A DNA stretch of 64,000 nt, from NCBI GenBank assembly GCA_031555955.1, contig JAVBTY010000033.1:5742-69741 (forward strand), written 5' to 3'. Under the pieces are notes generated by a model. The model was not told where the DNA came from. It made no database searches and was given only the letters and a program-made list of their open reading frames with translations. The stretch is from Azoarcus sp031555955. GTDB lineage: Bacteria > Pseudomonadota > Gammaproteobacteria > Burkholderiales > Rhodocyclaceae. Below, piece after piece: positions 41,392 through 50,941 of the stretch (within the stretch, counting starts at the first letter, position 1; every line of letters starts with the position of its first letter). The position numbers and the translations under genes were made by a program.

Positions 41392-43056
41392 ATGGCAACT
41401 GCAGAAAACGCCGCCGAAACCCCAGCCATTACCGCATCGCGGCTGCAACAGGCGATCCAGAACATCAATGCGCTGAACCAGCGGCAGAAAATCGCCGCGG
41501 CCGCGGCCATTGCGCTCGCCATCGCCCTGGTCGCGGGCGCACTGCTCTGGAACCGCCAGCCTGAATACGCCGTGCTGTTTTCCAATCTGGACGAACGCGA
41601 CGGCGGCACCATCATCAACACCCTGCAGCAGCAGAACGTGCCGTACCGGATGTCGCCGGACGGGCGCGCCATCCTCGTACCCCAGGAGCAGGTGCACCAG
41701 GTCCGCCTGCGCCTGGCCGCCGATGGTCTGCCCAAGGGTGGGCTGGTCGGGTTCGAGGTGCTGGAAACGCAGAAGCTGGGCGTTTCGCAGTTCCATGAGC
41801 AGGTGAACTACCAGCGAGCGCTCGAAGGCGAGCTGGCCCGAACCATTCAGGCCATCGCCTCGGTAGCGGGCGCGCGCGTGCATCTGGCCATGCCCAAGCA
41901 GACCGCCTTTCTGCGCGACGACCAGAAACCGACCGCCTCGGTGATGGTGAACATGCGCCCCGGCCGCGCGCTCGACGCCAGTCAGGTCGCCGGCATCGTG
42001 CATCTGGTGTCCTCCAGCGTTCCGCGGATGACGGAAGCCGGGGTGAGTATCATCAACCAGGACGGCGACCTGCTGACGAGCAAGTCCGATCCGCTGCGCC
42101 GCACCGAACTCGACCCCACCCAGCTCCAGTACGTGAATGAGGTGGAATCCGGTTTCATCCGCCGTATTGAAACCATCCTGCTACCCATCGTCGGCAAGGA
42201 AAATTTCCGCGCCCAGGTGTCGGCCGACGTCGACTTCAACCAGGTGGAGCAGACGGCGGAAACGTTCAAACCGAACCCATCGCCCGACCAGGCCATCCGC
42301 AGCCAGCAGACCACGGAAGAAAGCAACCGCATTCCCGGCCCGCAGGGCGTGCCCGGCGCGCTCACCAACCAGCCGCCCGTTCCAGCCACTGCCCCCGTCA
42401 CCAATCCGCAGGTGCCGCCCGGCCAGGGGGCGAATGCGCAGCTGGGCAGCAACAACCGCTCCGCGGTGCTCAATTACGAGCTGGACCGCACAATCCAGCA
42501 CGTCAAACAGTCGCTCGGCCAGATCAAGCGCCTGTCGGTGGCGGTGGTGGTGAACCATCGCTCCGAAACGGGGCCCAATGGCCAGGTGCAGATGGTGCCG
42601 CTCAGCGATGAAGAGCTCACCCGCATCAGCAACCTGGTACGCGAGGCTGTAGGCTATAACCCCGCGCGCGGCGACACCATCAATGTAGCCAGCAGCGCCT
42701 TCGCCCCTGCCCTGGCGGAGCCTTCGCCGCCGTTGTGGAAAGATCCGGAAGTGATCGAACTGGGCAAGAACGGGCTACAGTATCTGTTCGTGGCGCTGGC
42801 CGTGCTGTTTGCCTACTTCGCCATCATCCGCCCCCTGTTGCGCACGGTAGCGCCGCCTCCGCCCGAACCTGAAATAACCGGAGAGGATGAAGAGGATGAA
42901 ACCGGTGAGGATGCCATCGTGAATCTGTCGCCCGACGCCGCCGACAGTTATGAAGCCAGGCTGCAGCGCGCGCGCGAACTGGCGCGCTCCGATCCGAAAC
43001 TGGTTGCCGATCTCATCAAGGAATGGATGAACCCGACTGAAGAGGGGCGCAAATGA
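41392..43056 (+). CDS. fliF: Flagellar MS-ring protein FliF
   Basis: Forms the MS ring and switch-side C ring mount; 554 aa from the ATG at 41392 (MATAENAAET). Two membrane helices lie near residues 33-55 and 455-475, with the ring-building motifs between them (PEYAVLFSNLDERDGG, LGVSQFHEQVNYQRALEGELART, VHLAMPKQTAFLRD). The C-terminal tail that binds FliG is acidic (EDEEDETGED). An in-frame ATG at 41350 would add 14 residues; neither start has a strong Shine-Dalgarno. First gene of the fliF-fliR cluster. Confidence 0.96.
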   Translation: MATAENAAETPAITASRLQQAIQNINALNQRQKIAAAAAIALAIALVAGALLWNRQPEYAVLFSNLDERDGGTIINTLQQQNVPYRMSPDGRAILVPQEQVHQVRLRLAADGLPKGGLVGFEVLETQKLGVSQFHEQVNYQRALEGELARTIQAIASVAGARVHLAMPKQTAFLRDDQKPTASVMVNMRPGRALDASQVAGIVHLVSSSVPRMTEAGVSIINQDGDLLTSKSDPLRRTELDPTQLQYVNEVESGFIRRIETILLPIVGKENFRAQVSADVDFNQVEQTAETFKPNPSPDQAIRSQQTTEESNRIPGPQGVPGALTNQPPVPATAPVTNPQVPPGQGANAQLGSNNRSAVLNYELDRTIQHVKQSLGQIKRLSVAVVVNHRSETGPNGQVQMVPLSDEELTRISNLVREAVGYNPARGDTINVASSAFAPALAEPSPPLWKDPEVIELGKNGLQYLFVALAVLFAYFAIIRPLLRTVAPPPPEPEITGEDEEDETGEDAIVNLSPDAADSYEARLQRARELARSDPKLVADLIKEWMNPTEEGRK

Positions 43057-44051
43057 CGACGCCTGAAGAAGGACTGGAAAAAAGCGCCCTGCTGCTGCTC
43101 ACGCTCGGCGCGGATGAAGCCTCCGAGGTGCTCAAGCATCTGGGGCCGCGCGAGGTGCAGAAGCTCGGCATGAAAATGGCGGGGCTGCCCGCACAGCCGC
43201 GCACAAAGGTCGAGCCGCTTCTCGACGAACTGGACGCCCACTTTGGCAAGGGCGCGCTGGTCCATGCCGACGAGGAACAGATCCGCCTGATGCTGACCAA
43301 GGCGCTCGGAGACGAGCGGGCGGGCCATCTGCTCTCGCGCATGCTCAACGACTCCAACACCGCCGGCATCGAAAGCCTGAAATGGATGGATGCGCAGACG
43401 GCGGCCGACATGATCAAGAACGAGCACCCGCAGATCATCGCCACCATCCTCGTCCACCTTGAAGTGGATCAGGCTGGCGACATCCTGAAATGCTTCAGCG
43501 ACCGTCTGCGCAACGACGTGCTGCTGCGCATCGCCACGCTCGACGGCGTACAGCCCGCGGCGCTGAAAGAACTGAACGACGCGCTCACGCGCATGCTCGC
43601 GGGCGCCTCGACGGTAAAGAAGGCGGCCATGGGGGGCGTGCGCCACGCGGCGGAAATTCTCAACTTTGTCGGCTCCGCGGCGGAAACGGCCATCATCGAC
43701 AATGTGCGCGAATACGATCCGGAACTGGCGCAGAAAATTCTCGACGAAATGTTCGTGTTCGAAAATCTGATGGATATCGACGACCGCGGCATCCAGACCA
43801 TACTGCGCGAAATCCAGTCCGATTCGCTGATCGTCGCCCTCAAGGGCGCATCGCCCGAGCTGCGTGAAAAAGTCTTCAGCAACATGTCCAGCCGCGCGGC
43901 GGAAATGCTGCGCGAAGATCTTGAGGCCAAGGGCCCGGTGCGTCTGTCCGAAGTGGAAGCCGAACAGAAGGAAATTCTCAAGGTCGTGCGCCGGCTGGCG
44001 GAAGAAGGCCAGATCGCGCTTTCCAAGGGAGGCGGCGATGGTTTTGTCTGA
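43053..44051 (+). CDS. fliG: Flagellar motor switch protein FliG
   Basis: Rotor protein that meets the stator, 332 aa. The middle-domain EHPQ motif (NEHPQIIATILVHLE) and the C-terminal torque helix (DRGIQTILREIQSDSLIVALKGASPE-type, with conserved charged residues) are present. Overlaps the fliF stop by 4 nt (ATGA). Confidence 0.97.
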   Translation: MTTPEEGLEKSALLLLTLGADEASEVLKHLGPREVQKLGMKMAGLPAQPRTKVEPLLDELDAHFGKGALVHADEEQIRLMLTKALGDERAGHLLSRMLNDSNTAGIESLKWMDAQTAADMIKNEHPQIIATILVHLEVDQAGDILKCFSDRLRNDVLLRIATLDGVQPAALKELNDALTRMLAGASTVKKAAMGGVRHAAEILNFVGSAAETAIIDNVREYDPELAQKILDEMFVFENLMDIDDRGIQTILREIQSDSLIVALKGASPELREKVFSNMSSRAAEMLREDLEAKGPVRLSEVEAEQKEILKVVRRLAEEGQIALSKGGGDGFV

Positions 44052-44066
44052 TAACGGGAACCGGCC

Positions 44067-44834
44067 ATGAGCATTGCCCGCCACCAGGCCGCCGGAGCCT
44101 ATCGCCGCTGGGAACCGGAAACCTTCGACAGCCGCGGCAATATCGTCGAGGCGACACCCGCCCCCACTGCCGCCATACCGGAACCACCACTGGAAGAAAG
44201 CGCTGTCGCCAGCCCGCTCCCGGAAGGTATCCCGCTGCCCACCGCCCAGGATATAGAACGCATCCACAGCGAAGCGCATGCCACCGGCCATGCGGAAGGC
44301 TATGCCGCCGGGCACGCGGAAGGCTATGCCGCAGGCCGCGGGGAAGGCGAAGAGGCCGGACGTCAGAACGGGTACGAAACGGGCTACCAGGAAGGCAGGA
44401 CCGTAGCGGAAAGCGAAGGGAACCGTCTGCGGGAACTTGCCGGGAATTTCGACCAGGCCCTGACCGGTTTCGATGCGGAGGTTGCTGAAGAATTACGCGC
44501 CCTCGTCATCGAAATCGCCCGCAAGGTGGTCGGAAATGCCCTGCGCGCCCAGCCCGACGCCATCCTTGAAACCATCCGCGCCGCCCTGATGCAGCTGCCG
44601 CAGAACGGCGCGCAGATCCATCTGCACCCGGACGATCTCGCGCTGGCGCGTGAGCAGCCTGGCGAACAGTTCGAAAGCGCCGGCCACCGGCTGATCGAAG
44701 ACAGCAGCCTTACCCCCGGCGGCTGCCGCATCGAATCTCCCGGCGCGCAGATCGATGCCACGGTGGAAACGCGCTGGCGGCGCGTTATCGAGCACATCAG
44801 CCAGCACGGCGGCGCATGGGAGGCCAGATCATGA
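44067..44834 (+). CDS. fliH: Flagellar export ATPase regulator FliH
   Basis: Cytoplasmic regulator and stalk of the FliI ATPase, 255 aa. A Pro-rich N terminus leads into a GxxxG repeat stretch (about residues 70-110: GHAEGYAAGHAEGYAAGRGE and on) characteristic of FliH, then the conserved C-terminal domain (LVIEIARKVVGNAL, EDSSLTPGGCRIE). The stop overlaps the fliI start. It follows fliG by 15 nt. Confidence 0.93.
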   Translation: MSIARHQAAGAYRRWEPETFDSRGNIVEATPAPTAAIPEPPLEESAVASPLPEGIPLPTAQDIERIHSEAHATGHAEGYAAGHAEGYAAGRGEGEEAGRQNGYETGYQEGRTVAESEGNRLRELAGNFDQALTGFDAEVAEELRALVIEIARKVVGNALRAQPDAILETIRAALMQLPQNGAQIHLHPDDLALAREQPGEQFESAGHRLIEDSSLTPGGCRIESPGAQIDATVETRWRRVIEHISQHGGAWEARS

Positions 44835-46231
44835 TGCAGCGCCACGGCGAAACCTGGCGCGCGTTCCTGCAGGACGGACAGCGTCTGGTGGAAAGCGCCA
44901 ATCCGCTCCAGTACGCCGGGCGGCTGACGCGCATCAACGGCCTGGTGATGGAGGCCGCCGGGCTGAAACTGCCACTGGGCTCCGGCTGCCAGGTGCTCGT
45001 GCCCGGGGGGGGAACGGTTGAAACCGAAGTGGTCGGCTTCAACGGCGAAAAAATCTACATGATGCCCACCGACGACGTATTCGGACTCGCTCCCGGCGCC
45101 CAGGTGCTGCCGATGGAAATCAACCACTCACGGCTGGTTCCAGGCAAGCGCATCGGCCCGCGCCGCCGCGCCGCCGACCGGGCCAAGCACCTTCCCGTGG
45201 GCGATGCGCTGCTCGGCCGCGTTGTCGATGGCGCCGGGCGGCCTTTTGATACCCTCGGCCCGCTTCACGCGCAGGAAACCCGCTCGCTGCAGGGCCGCCC
45301 CTCGAACCCGCTCACGCGCGCTCCGATCGACCTGCCGCTGGACGTCGGCATCCGCGCCATCAACGGCCTGCTCACGGTCGGGCGCGGGCAGCGGATCGGC
45401 CTGTTCGCCGGTTCCGGCGTCGGCAAATCGGTCCTGCTCGGCATGATGGCGCGCTTCACCCAGGCCGATGTCATCGTCGTGGGGCTCATCGGCGAGCGGG
45501 GACGGGAAGTGAAGGAATTCATCGAGCACAACCTCGGCGCGGACGGACTCGCCCGCTCCGTGGTCGTCGCCGCACCGGCCGACACCAGTCCGCTGATGCG
45601 CATGCAGGGCGCCACCTACGCCACCACGCTGGCTGAACATTTCCGCGACCAGGGCAAACATGTTCTGCTCATCATGGATTCGCTCACCCGTTACGCCATG
45701 GCCCAGCGCGAAATCGCGCTGGCGATCGGCGAACCGCCCGTCACGCGCGGCTACCCGCCATCCGTATTCGCCCGCCTGCCGGCGCTGGTCGAACGCGCCG
45801 GTAACGGTCCGGAAGGCGGCGGGTCGATCACCGCGTTCTACACCGTGCTCGCCGAAGGCGACGACCAGCAGGACCCGATCGCCGACTCCGCGCGCGCGAT
45901 TCTCGACGGCCACTTCGTCCTGTCCCGCAACCTGGCCGACCAGGGCCACTACCCCGCGATCGATATCGAACAGTCCATCTCGCGCGCCATGCACAACCTG
46001 GTGGATGGTGCCCAGTTCGATCTCGTCCGCCGCTTCAAGCAGCTCTTTTCCCGCTACCAGCGCTCACGCGACCTCATCGCCGTCGGCGCCTATCAGGCCG
46101 GATCAGACCCGATACTGGATACCGCCGTCGCGCTCTACCCCAGACTCGAAGGCTTTCTCCAGCAGCGCATCGACGAACAGGAACGTTATCCGGACACCAT
46201 CGCGAACCTTGCCGGACTGCTCCCGCCATGA
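44831..46231 (+). CDS. fliI: Flagellum-specific ATPase FliI
   Basis: Hexameric F1-like ATPase of the type III export apparatus, 466 aa. Walker A is GLFAGSGVGKSVLLG, Walker B HVLLIMDSLTRYA, with PPVTRGYPPSVFARLP and GSITAFYTVLAEGDD as family blocks. The start is the ATGATG at 44831/44834, overlapping the fliH stop; the ATG at 44816 also lies in frame but inside fliH. Confidence 0.97.
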   Translation: MMQRHGETWRAFLQDGQRLVESANPLQYAGRLTRINGLVMEAAGLKLPLGSGCQVLVPGGGTVETEVVGFNGEKIYMMPTDDVFGLAPGAQVLPMEINHSRLVPGKRIGPRRRAADRAKHLPVGDALLGRVVDGAGRPFDTLGPLHAQETRSLQGRPSNPLTRAPIDLPLDVGIRAINGLLTVGRGQRIGLFAGSGVGKSVLLGMMARFTQADVIVVGLIGERGREVKEFIEHNLGADGLARSVVVAAPADTSPLMRMQGATYATTLAEHFRDQGKHVLLIMDSLTRYAMAQREIALAIGEPPVTRGYPPSVFARLPALVERAGNGPEGGGSITAFYTVLAEGDDQQDPIADSARAILDGHFVLSRNLADQGHYPAIDIEQSISRAMHNLVDGAQFDLVRRFKQLFSRYQRSRDLIAVGAYQAGSDPILDTAVALYPRLEGFLQQRIDEQERYPDTIANLAGLLPP

Positions 46232-46317
46232 AACGCCCCGTGCAAAGACACACGGCATTCACAGGATAAAAACGTAAAATGTTCACTCAGACACCCACAC
46301 AAGAATACCGCCGGAAA

Positions 46318-46773
46318 ATGGCCGGAAAATTCACCCTTCAGCCCCTGCTCGATCTCGCCCGCGAACGCATGGACGACGCGGCCCGCCATCTTGGCGAGCT
46401 CATGACTTCCGAACGCGACAGCCAGCAAAAGCTGGATATGCTGGAAAACTACCGCACCGAGTATTACGACCGCTTCATGGAAAACGCGCGTGGCGGCATC
46501 GGCCCGGACGAATGGCGCAACTTCAGCGCCTTCATCAGCCGCATCGACGAAGCCATCGCCGCCCAGCGCCAGTCCGTTACTCACGCCCGGAGCATGACAG
46601 CGCAAGGCCAGCAGGCCTGGATGGCGCAGCGCAACCGGACCAAGGCCTTCGATACGCTGGCGGAGCGCCACCAGCGCGGCATCGCGCGCAGCGAAGCCCG
46701 CCAGGAGCAGAAAATGTCGGATGAACACGCCTCCAGACGCTTTCACGGCGGCGAAGACGCCAGCAGCGACTGA
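46318..46773 (+). CDS. fliJ: Flagellar export chaperone-escort protein FliJ
   Basis: A 151-aa coiled-coil protein that sits in the FliI ring and links to FlhA. Nearly the whole chain is helical; DAARHLGELMTSERDSQQKL and LENYRTEYYDRFMENA match FliJ. The start at 46318 (MAGKFTLQPLLDLARER) aligns with FliJ N termini; the ATG at 46279 adds 13 residues and has an AGGA 12 bases upstream, so it cannot be excluded. Confidence 0.9.
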   Translation: MAGKFTLQPLLDLARERMDDAARHLGELMTSERDSQQKLDMLENYRTEYYDRFMENARGGIGPDEWRNFSAFISRIDEAIAAQRQSVTHARSMTAQGQQAWMAQRNRTKAFDTLAERHQRGIARSEARQEQKMSDEHASRRFHGGEDASSD

Positions 46774-46780
46774 AGCTCCC

Positions 46781-46796
46781 TGGCACACGGCTTGCT
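46781..46796 (+). promoter_or_regulatory. Sigma54 promoter of fliK
   Basis: TGGCACACGGCTTGCT matches the -24/-12 consensus TGGCACG-N4-TTGCW at all but one of the fixed positions. It starts 7 nt after the fliJ stop. The transcript would begin near 46808, 26 nt before the fliK ATG. Confidence 0.88.
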
Positions 46797-46833
46797 TCAT
46801 ATCGTGCAAAGCACGTCAAAGAGGGCGCAGAGC

Positions 46834-48186
46834 ATGCCAGCCAACATCACCACCGGCGTTTTTTCCTTTTCCGTCTCGCCCGTGGAAGCAACTTCCGTCC
46901 GCAACCAGAGCGCAGACGGGAGCTTCTCGCAAATGCTGCAGGGGCAGATGAGCGCGCGCGGCGAAACCCGTATGCCCGATCCCGCCCGGAACGCCGCATC
47001 CATGCGCGCAGCCGCTCCGGAACAGCAGGCGCAGGCACGGGAAACCGGCCGCCGCGACGCCGCCAGCCGCGAACCAGAACGCTCACGCGATACCGAACGC
47101 CCGCGCGATCCTATCCGCGCAGCCGAACGCCAACGCTCCGCCGGGAAAAGCGACCGCCCCGAAAAACAGGCCAGCCCCGCCCAGGGCGGCGAAACGAAAA
47201 AAACCGTCGGGGAAGCGCTCAGGGAAGCCACCGAAGAAACGGCGGCCAGCTCCACCGCCCCCGTTACCGCGGAAAGCAGCCCGGCGGCCCCAGCCTCTCC
47301 CGGCGAAACGGGTGCGGTGCTTGCCGGGCTACCGGCAGCCATTGCCGCCCTGGCATCGAAACTTGCCGGTCCGGCTGAAGCGGAAGCCCCCCCGCCGGAG
47401 GAACTGGCTCTGGATGGCGGCAAGCCCGGCCCGCTGCGCGGTCTGCTCACCGGCGATACGCCGACGAAGCCGTCTCCGGATCCAGCCGGAAGCGCCGCGT
47501 TGCCGCAAACCGCAGGCGCGGATGCGGATGCGAATGCCGGAGCCAAAACAAACCCGTCTGCAAATCAGGCGGCCCAGTTGCAGATTGCGTCGCCGCAAAC
47601 CCAGATTCAGGCCCGTCCGGACGCGGGCTCCGCATTCGCCGAACGCCAGGCCTCCGCGCTGCAGGCCCTGTCTGGCGACGCTGCCGTAAACCTGCACGGC
47701 GCCAGCACCCTGGCCACCCTGCGCCATCAGGCGGGACCGCAAGCGGCTGTTCCGCAACTGCCCGTCGCCACACCCGCAGGGCAAAGCGGCTGGGCGGAAG
47801 ATGTGGGCAACCGGGTCGTCTGGATGCTCGGACGGGCGGAAAGCAAGGCGGAACTTGTGCTCACCCCGCCGAACATGGGCAGGATCGAGGTTTCCATCAA
47901 TCTCAATGGCGACCAGACCACGGCGCAGTTCGTCGCCTCCTCCCAGGCCGCGCGCGACGCGCTGGAACAGGCGCTACCGCGATTGCGAGAAATGCTGCAA
48001 CAATCCGGGATCAACCTTGGCCAGGCCAACGTCAGCACTTCCGGCGAACAGCAGGCTTCGTCCGAAAGTCACGGCGGCAGCCGCAACAGCGGCGCTGGCC
48101 AGGGCGGAAGCATCGACACGTCCGGAACGGGCTCCGCCCCGGTCTGGATCAGGCAGCAGGAAGGGATGGTCGACATCTTCGCCTGA
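46834..48186 (+). CDS. fliK: Flagellar hook-length control protein FliK
   Basis: Secreted ruler that sets hook length and triggers the FlhB switch, 450 aa. A long low-complexity N-terminal and middle part rich in Ala, Pro, Gln and Glu (about 1-320) is followed by the conserved FliK C-terminal domain (WMLGRAESKAELVLTPPNMG, then VSINLNGDQTTAQFVA, LPRLREMLQQSGINLGQANV). The start at 46834 is preferred over 46792 because the sigma54 promoter at 46781-46796 would start transcription downstream of 46792. Confidence 0.92.
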   Translation: MPANITTGVFSFSVSPVEATSVRNQSADGSFSQMLQGQMSARGETRMPDPARNAASMRAAAPEQQAQARETGRRDAASREPERSRDTERPRDPIRAAERQRSAGKSDRPEKQASPAQGGETKKTVGEALREATEETAASSTAPVTAESSPAAPASPGETGAVLAGLPAAIAALASKLAGPAEAEAPPPEELALDGGKPGPLRGLLTGDTPTKPSPDPAGSAALPQTAGADADANAGAKTNPSANQAAQLQIASPQTQIQARPDAGSAFAERQASALQALSGDAAVNLHGASTLATLRHQAGPQAAVPQLPVATPAGQSGWAEDVGNRVVWMLGRAESKAELVLTPPNMGRIEVSINLNGDQTTAQFVASSQAARDALEQALPRLREMLQQSGINLGQANVSTSGEQQASSESHGGSRNSGAGQGGSIDTSGTGSAPVWIRQQEGMVDIFA

Positions 48187-48278
48187 AACGCCGGAATTGG
48201 GGCCGCTCTGCCCCACTTTTCCGGCCTTGGCGAACGCGGCTATCCTGGATAATGACATCATGAAAAAAGGAGAATCGC

Positions 48279-48866
48279 ATGGCGAAAGCGCCCGCCAAAC
48301 CTGAAGCCGCCAGCCCCGGCGCCACACCACCGAAAAAAAGCGGCAAGCTGCTGCTTATTATTCTTGTCGTGGCGCTGGTGCTCACGCTTGTCGCCGCGGG
48401 AGCGGTCATCGTCCTGCTGCTGCTCAAGCAGAACAAGGCGGGCGGCGGCAACGGCGAGGCGCAACCCCAGGCCCAGGTCACGGAACCCGCGCCCGCCGCC
48501 CTGCCCAACGCGGTCGATCTTTCCAAACCGCCCCCTTTCGTTCCGCTGGAACCGTTCACGGTGAACCTGCATGGCGCGGATGACCGTTACCTGCAGACAT
48601 CCATCATTCTGCGCGTCAACGATCCCAAGACCGCGGAAAGCCTGAAAGGATTCATGCCGGAGATCCGCCACCGCATCAATCTGCTGCTGTCGAGCAAGGA
48701 GCCCGCCGCGCTGAATTCGATGGAGGGCCGCGAGGCGCTGGCGACCGAGATTCTCACGCAAACCAACGAAGTGCTGGGGGTTCCCCCCATGCCGGATTAT
48801 CCAGGCCGCCTGCCCTCGAACGCGCCAATACAGGCCGTGCGGTTCAATTCTTTCATTATCCAGTAG
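48279..48866 (+). CDS. fliL: Flagellar basal body protein FliL
   Basis: Stator-associated membrane protein, 195 aa. A basic Pro/Ala-rich N terminus is followed by one membrane helix (residues about 23-50, LLLIILVVALVLTLVAAGAV) and a periplasmic domain (FVPLEPFTVNLHG, YLQTSIILRV, RHRINLLLSSKEPA). GGAG precedes the ATG. 92 nt separate it from fliK. Confidence 0.94.
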   Translation: MAKAPAKPEAASPGATPPKKSGKLLLIILVVALVLTLVAAGAVIVLLLLKQNKAGGGNGEAQPQAQVTEPAPAALPNAVDLSKPPPFVPLEPFTVNLHGADDRYLQTSIILRVNDPKTAESLKGFMPEIRHRINLLLSSKEPAALNSMEGREALATEILTQTNEVLGVPPMPDYPGRLPSNAPIQAVRFNSFIIQ

Positions 48867-48879
48867 CGGGATACCAGCC

Positions 48880-49890
48880 ATGTCCGCGGATTTTCTCTCC
48901 CAGGAAGAAGTCGACGCCCTGCTCCGCGGCGTGACCGGAGAGAGCGACGAGCCCGCGGAAGAAGCAGGCTCCGCCGACGGGGTTCGCCCCTACAACATCG
49001 CCACCCAGGAACGCATCGTACGTGGGCGCATGCCCACGATGGAGCTGATCAACGAGCGCTTCGCCCGCTATCTGCGTATTGGCATGTTCAATTACATGCA
49101 CCGCAACACCGAGGTTTCGGTCGGGCCGATCAAGGTGCAGAAGTACGGCGAGTTCGTGCGCAACCTCGTGGTGCCGACCAACCTCAACCTGGTGCTCGCC
49201 AAGCCCCTGCGCGGCACCGGGCTGATCGTGTTCGATCCCAATCTGGTTTTTCTCGTCGTGGACAACATGTTCGGCGGCGACGGCCGCTTCCATACACGGG
49301 TGGAAGGACGGGATTTCACCCCGACCGAGCAGCGCATCATCCAGGGCATGCTCGATGTCGTTTTCGCCGAATACAGCAAGGCCTGGGCGCCGGTATTCAA
49401 GATCGACATGGAATACGTCCGCTCGGAAATGAACTCCCAGTTCGCCAATATCGCGACACCATCCGAAATCGTCGTATCGACCAGCTTCATGCTTGAAATG
49501 GGCGGCGTCCAGGCGGAGATGTATATCTGCTTCCCCTATTCGATGATGGAGCCGATCCGCGATCTGCTCTTCTCGACCATGCAGAGCGACCACCTGACCC
49601 AGGACAAACGCTGGATCACGCTGCTCACGCGCCAGCTGCAGACAGCGGAGGTCGAACTCTCCTGCCTGTTCGGTTCGGCCAGGGTAACCCTGCGCGACAT
49701 CGTTAACATGCGCGCGGGCGACGTGATCCCGCTGCAAACCTCCGAGCTTCTCCAGGCCGAGGTCGACGGCGTGCCCATATTCGAATGCCGCCACGGACGG
49801 CAGAACAACCAGTACGCAATAAAAGTGGAGCGTTTCCTGGCCTCCGAGGAGCCGGACTCCCTGTTAACCCCGGAAAGCGAAAATGGCTGA
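48880..49890 (+). CDS. fliM: Flagellar motor switch protein FliM
   Basis: C-ring protein that binds phospho-CheY, 336 aa. The N-terminal CheY-binding peptide (DFLSQEEVDALLRGV) is present, followed by the CheC-like middle domain (GGDGRFHTRVEGRDFTPTEQ) and the SpoA C-terminal domain. It follows fliL by 13 nt and overlaps fliN by 8 nt. Confidence 0.97.
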   Translation: MSADFLSQEEVDALLRGVTGESDEPAEEAGSADGVRPYNIATQERIVRGRMPTMELINERFARYLRIGMFNYMHRNTEVSVGPIKVQKYGEFVRNLVVPTNLNLVLAKPLRGTGLIVFDPNLVFLVVDNMFGGDGRFHTRVEGRDFTPTEQRIIQGMLDVVFAEYSKAWAPVFKIDMEYVRSEMNSQFANIATPSEIVVSTSFMLEMGGVQAEMYICFPYSMMEPIRDLLFSTMQSDHLTQDKRWITLLTRQLQTAEVELSCLFGSARVTLRDIVNMRAGDVIPLQTSELLQAEVDGVPIFECRHGRQNNQYAIKVERFLASEEPDSLLTPESENG

Positions 49891-50353
49891 CGACGAAAAC
49901 CAAATCACCGAAGACGACTGGGCCGCCGCCATGCAGGAACAGGCGGCTACCGAGGCCATTGCCGACGCGGAATCGGCGCAGGTCGCCGCCGATCTGGCCG
50001 CCGCTGCGGCCAGCGCTTCGCCCTACCAGGCCAAACCGGCCAGCCAGCTGTTCGAGGATTTCGGCAGCAGCGGCTCATCCTCGGGGTCGCTGAACGATTT
50101 CGACATGATTCTGGATATTCCCGTCCAGATCACCGTCGAGCTGGGCCGCACCAAACTGTCGATCCGCAACCTGCTGCAGCTGGCGCACGGCTCGGTGGTG
50201 GAGCTGGACGGGCTGGCGGGCGAACCAATGGACGTGCTGGTCAACGGCACGCTGATCGCCCAGGGCGAAGTCGTGGTGGTCAACGACAAATTCGGCATCC
50301 GCCTCACCGACATCATCACCCCGGCGGAGCGGATGCGGAAAATCCGCAACTGA
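49883..50353 (+). CDS. fliN: Flagellar motor switch protein FliN
   Basis: C-ring subunit, 156 aa. An acidic Ala/Glu-rich N-terminal extension of about 70 residues leads to the SpoA domain (LDIPVQITVELGRTKLSIRN, DVLVNGTLIAQGEVVVVNDK, FGIRLTDIITPAERM). Begins inside the 3' end of fliM. Confidence 0.97.
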   Translation: MADDENQITEDDWAAAMQEQAATEAIADAESAQVAADLAAAAASASPYQAKPASQLFEDFGSSGSSSGSLNDFDMILDIPVQITVELGRTKLSIRNLLQLAHGSVVELDGLAGEPMDVLVNGTLIAQGEVVVVNDKFGIRLTDIITPAERMRKIRN

Positions 50354-50494
50354 AATCTGCGCGCGCCCTGCGGCAACAGCACGCGCCGCAGGCAAAACAC
50401 CGGAATAGCCGGTCTTTTCCCCGTTTAATTCCCGCCTGCCCAGCCCCCCGGAAAGCGTAGGCTCGCCTCATCGTCGAGCCAGGTTTTTCTTTCC

Positions 50495-50941
50495 GTGCGC
50501 CCTATCTGCCCTATCCGCCCTGTTCCCTCCACCGCGTTCCTGCTCGCCGCCGCGTCCCCGCTGGCGGCGGCATCCGAACCTTCCGCCACCTCCGATCTTG
50601 CGGCAGGCGTCGTCCAGATGCTGTTCGGCCTTGGCATCGTGATCGCGCTGCTGCTCGCCTGCCTGTGGGCCATCAAGCGCCTCTCCGCCCCCCGCGGCAA
50701 CATGGCCGCGCTGAAGGTGCTCGGAGCCGTGCCGGTCGGCCCGCGCGAACGCGTCGTGCTCGTCGCGCTGGGCGGCAAGGTGCTGGCGCTCGGCGTCACC
50801 CAGAACAGCGTCAACACATTACATGTCATGAGCGCGGATGAACTGCCGGATGTTCTGCCCGCCACGCCCGCAGCTCCCGCGGGCAGGCAGTTTGCCGACT
50901 GGTTCAGACAATCGCTGGAGCGCAGCCGCAATGCGCGCTAA
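50495..50941 (+). CDS. fliO: Flagellar export protein FliO
   Basis: Small membrane protein that assists FliP assembly, 148 aa. An N-terminal signal-like segment is followed by one membrane helix (residues about 38-62) and the conserved domain (LGAVPVGPRERVVLVALGGK, LALGVTQNSVNTLHV). The start codon is GTG at 50495. 141 nt separate it from fliN, the largest gap inside the late part of the cluster; no clear promoter was read there. The 3' end overlaps fliP by 11 nt. Confidence 0.88.
   Translation: MRPICPIRPVPSTAFLLAAASPLAAASEPSATSDLAAGVVQMLFGLGIVIALLLACLWAIKRLSAPRGNMAALKVLGAVPVGPRERVVLVALGGKVLALGVTQNSVNTLHVMSADELPDVLPATPAAPAGRQFADWFRQSLERSRNAR

Noticed and set aside
50367..50392. CCTGCGG/CCGCAGG hairpin after fliN as a terminator
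   Set aside because: No T run follows, the loop is long, and fliO-R must be transcribed through it.
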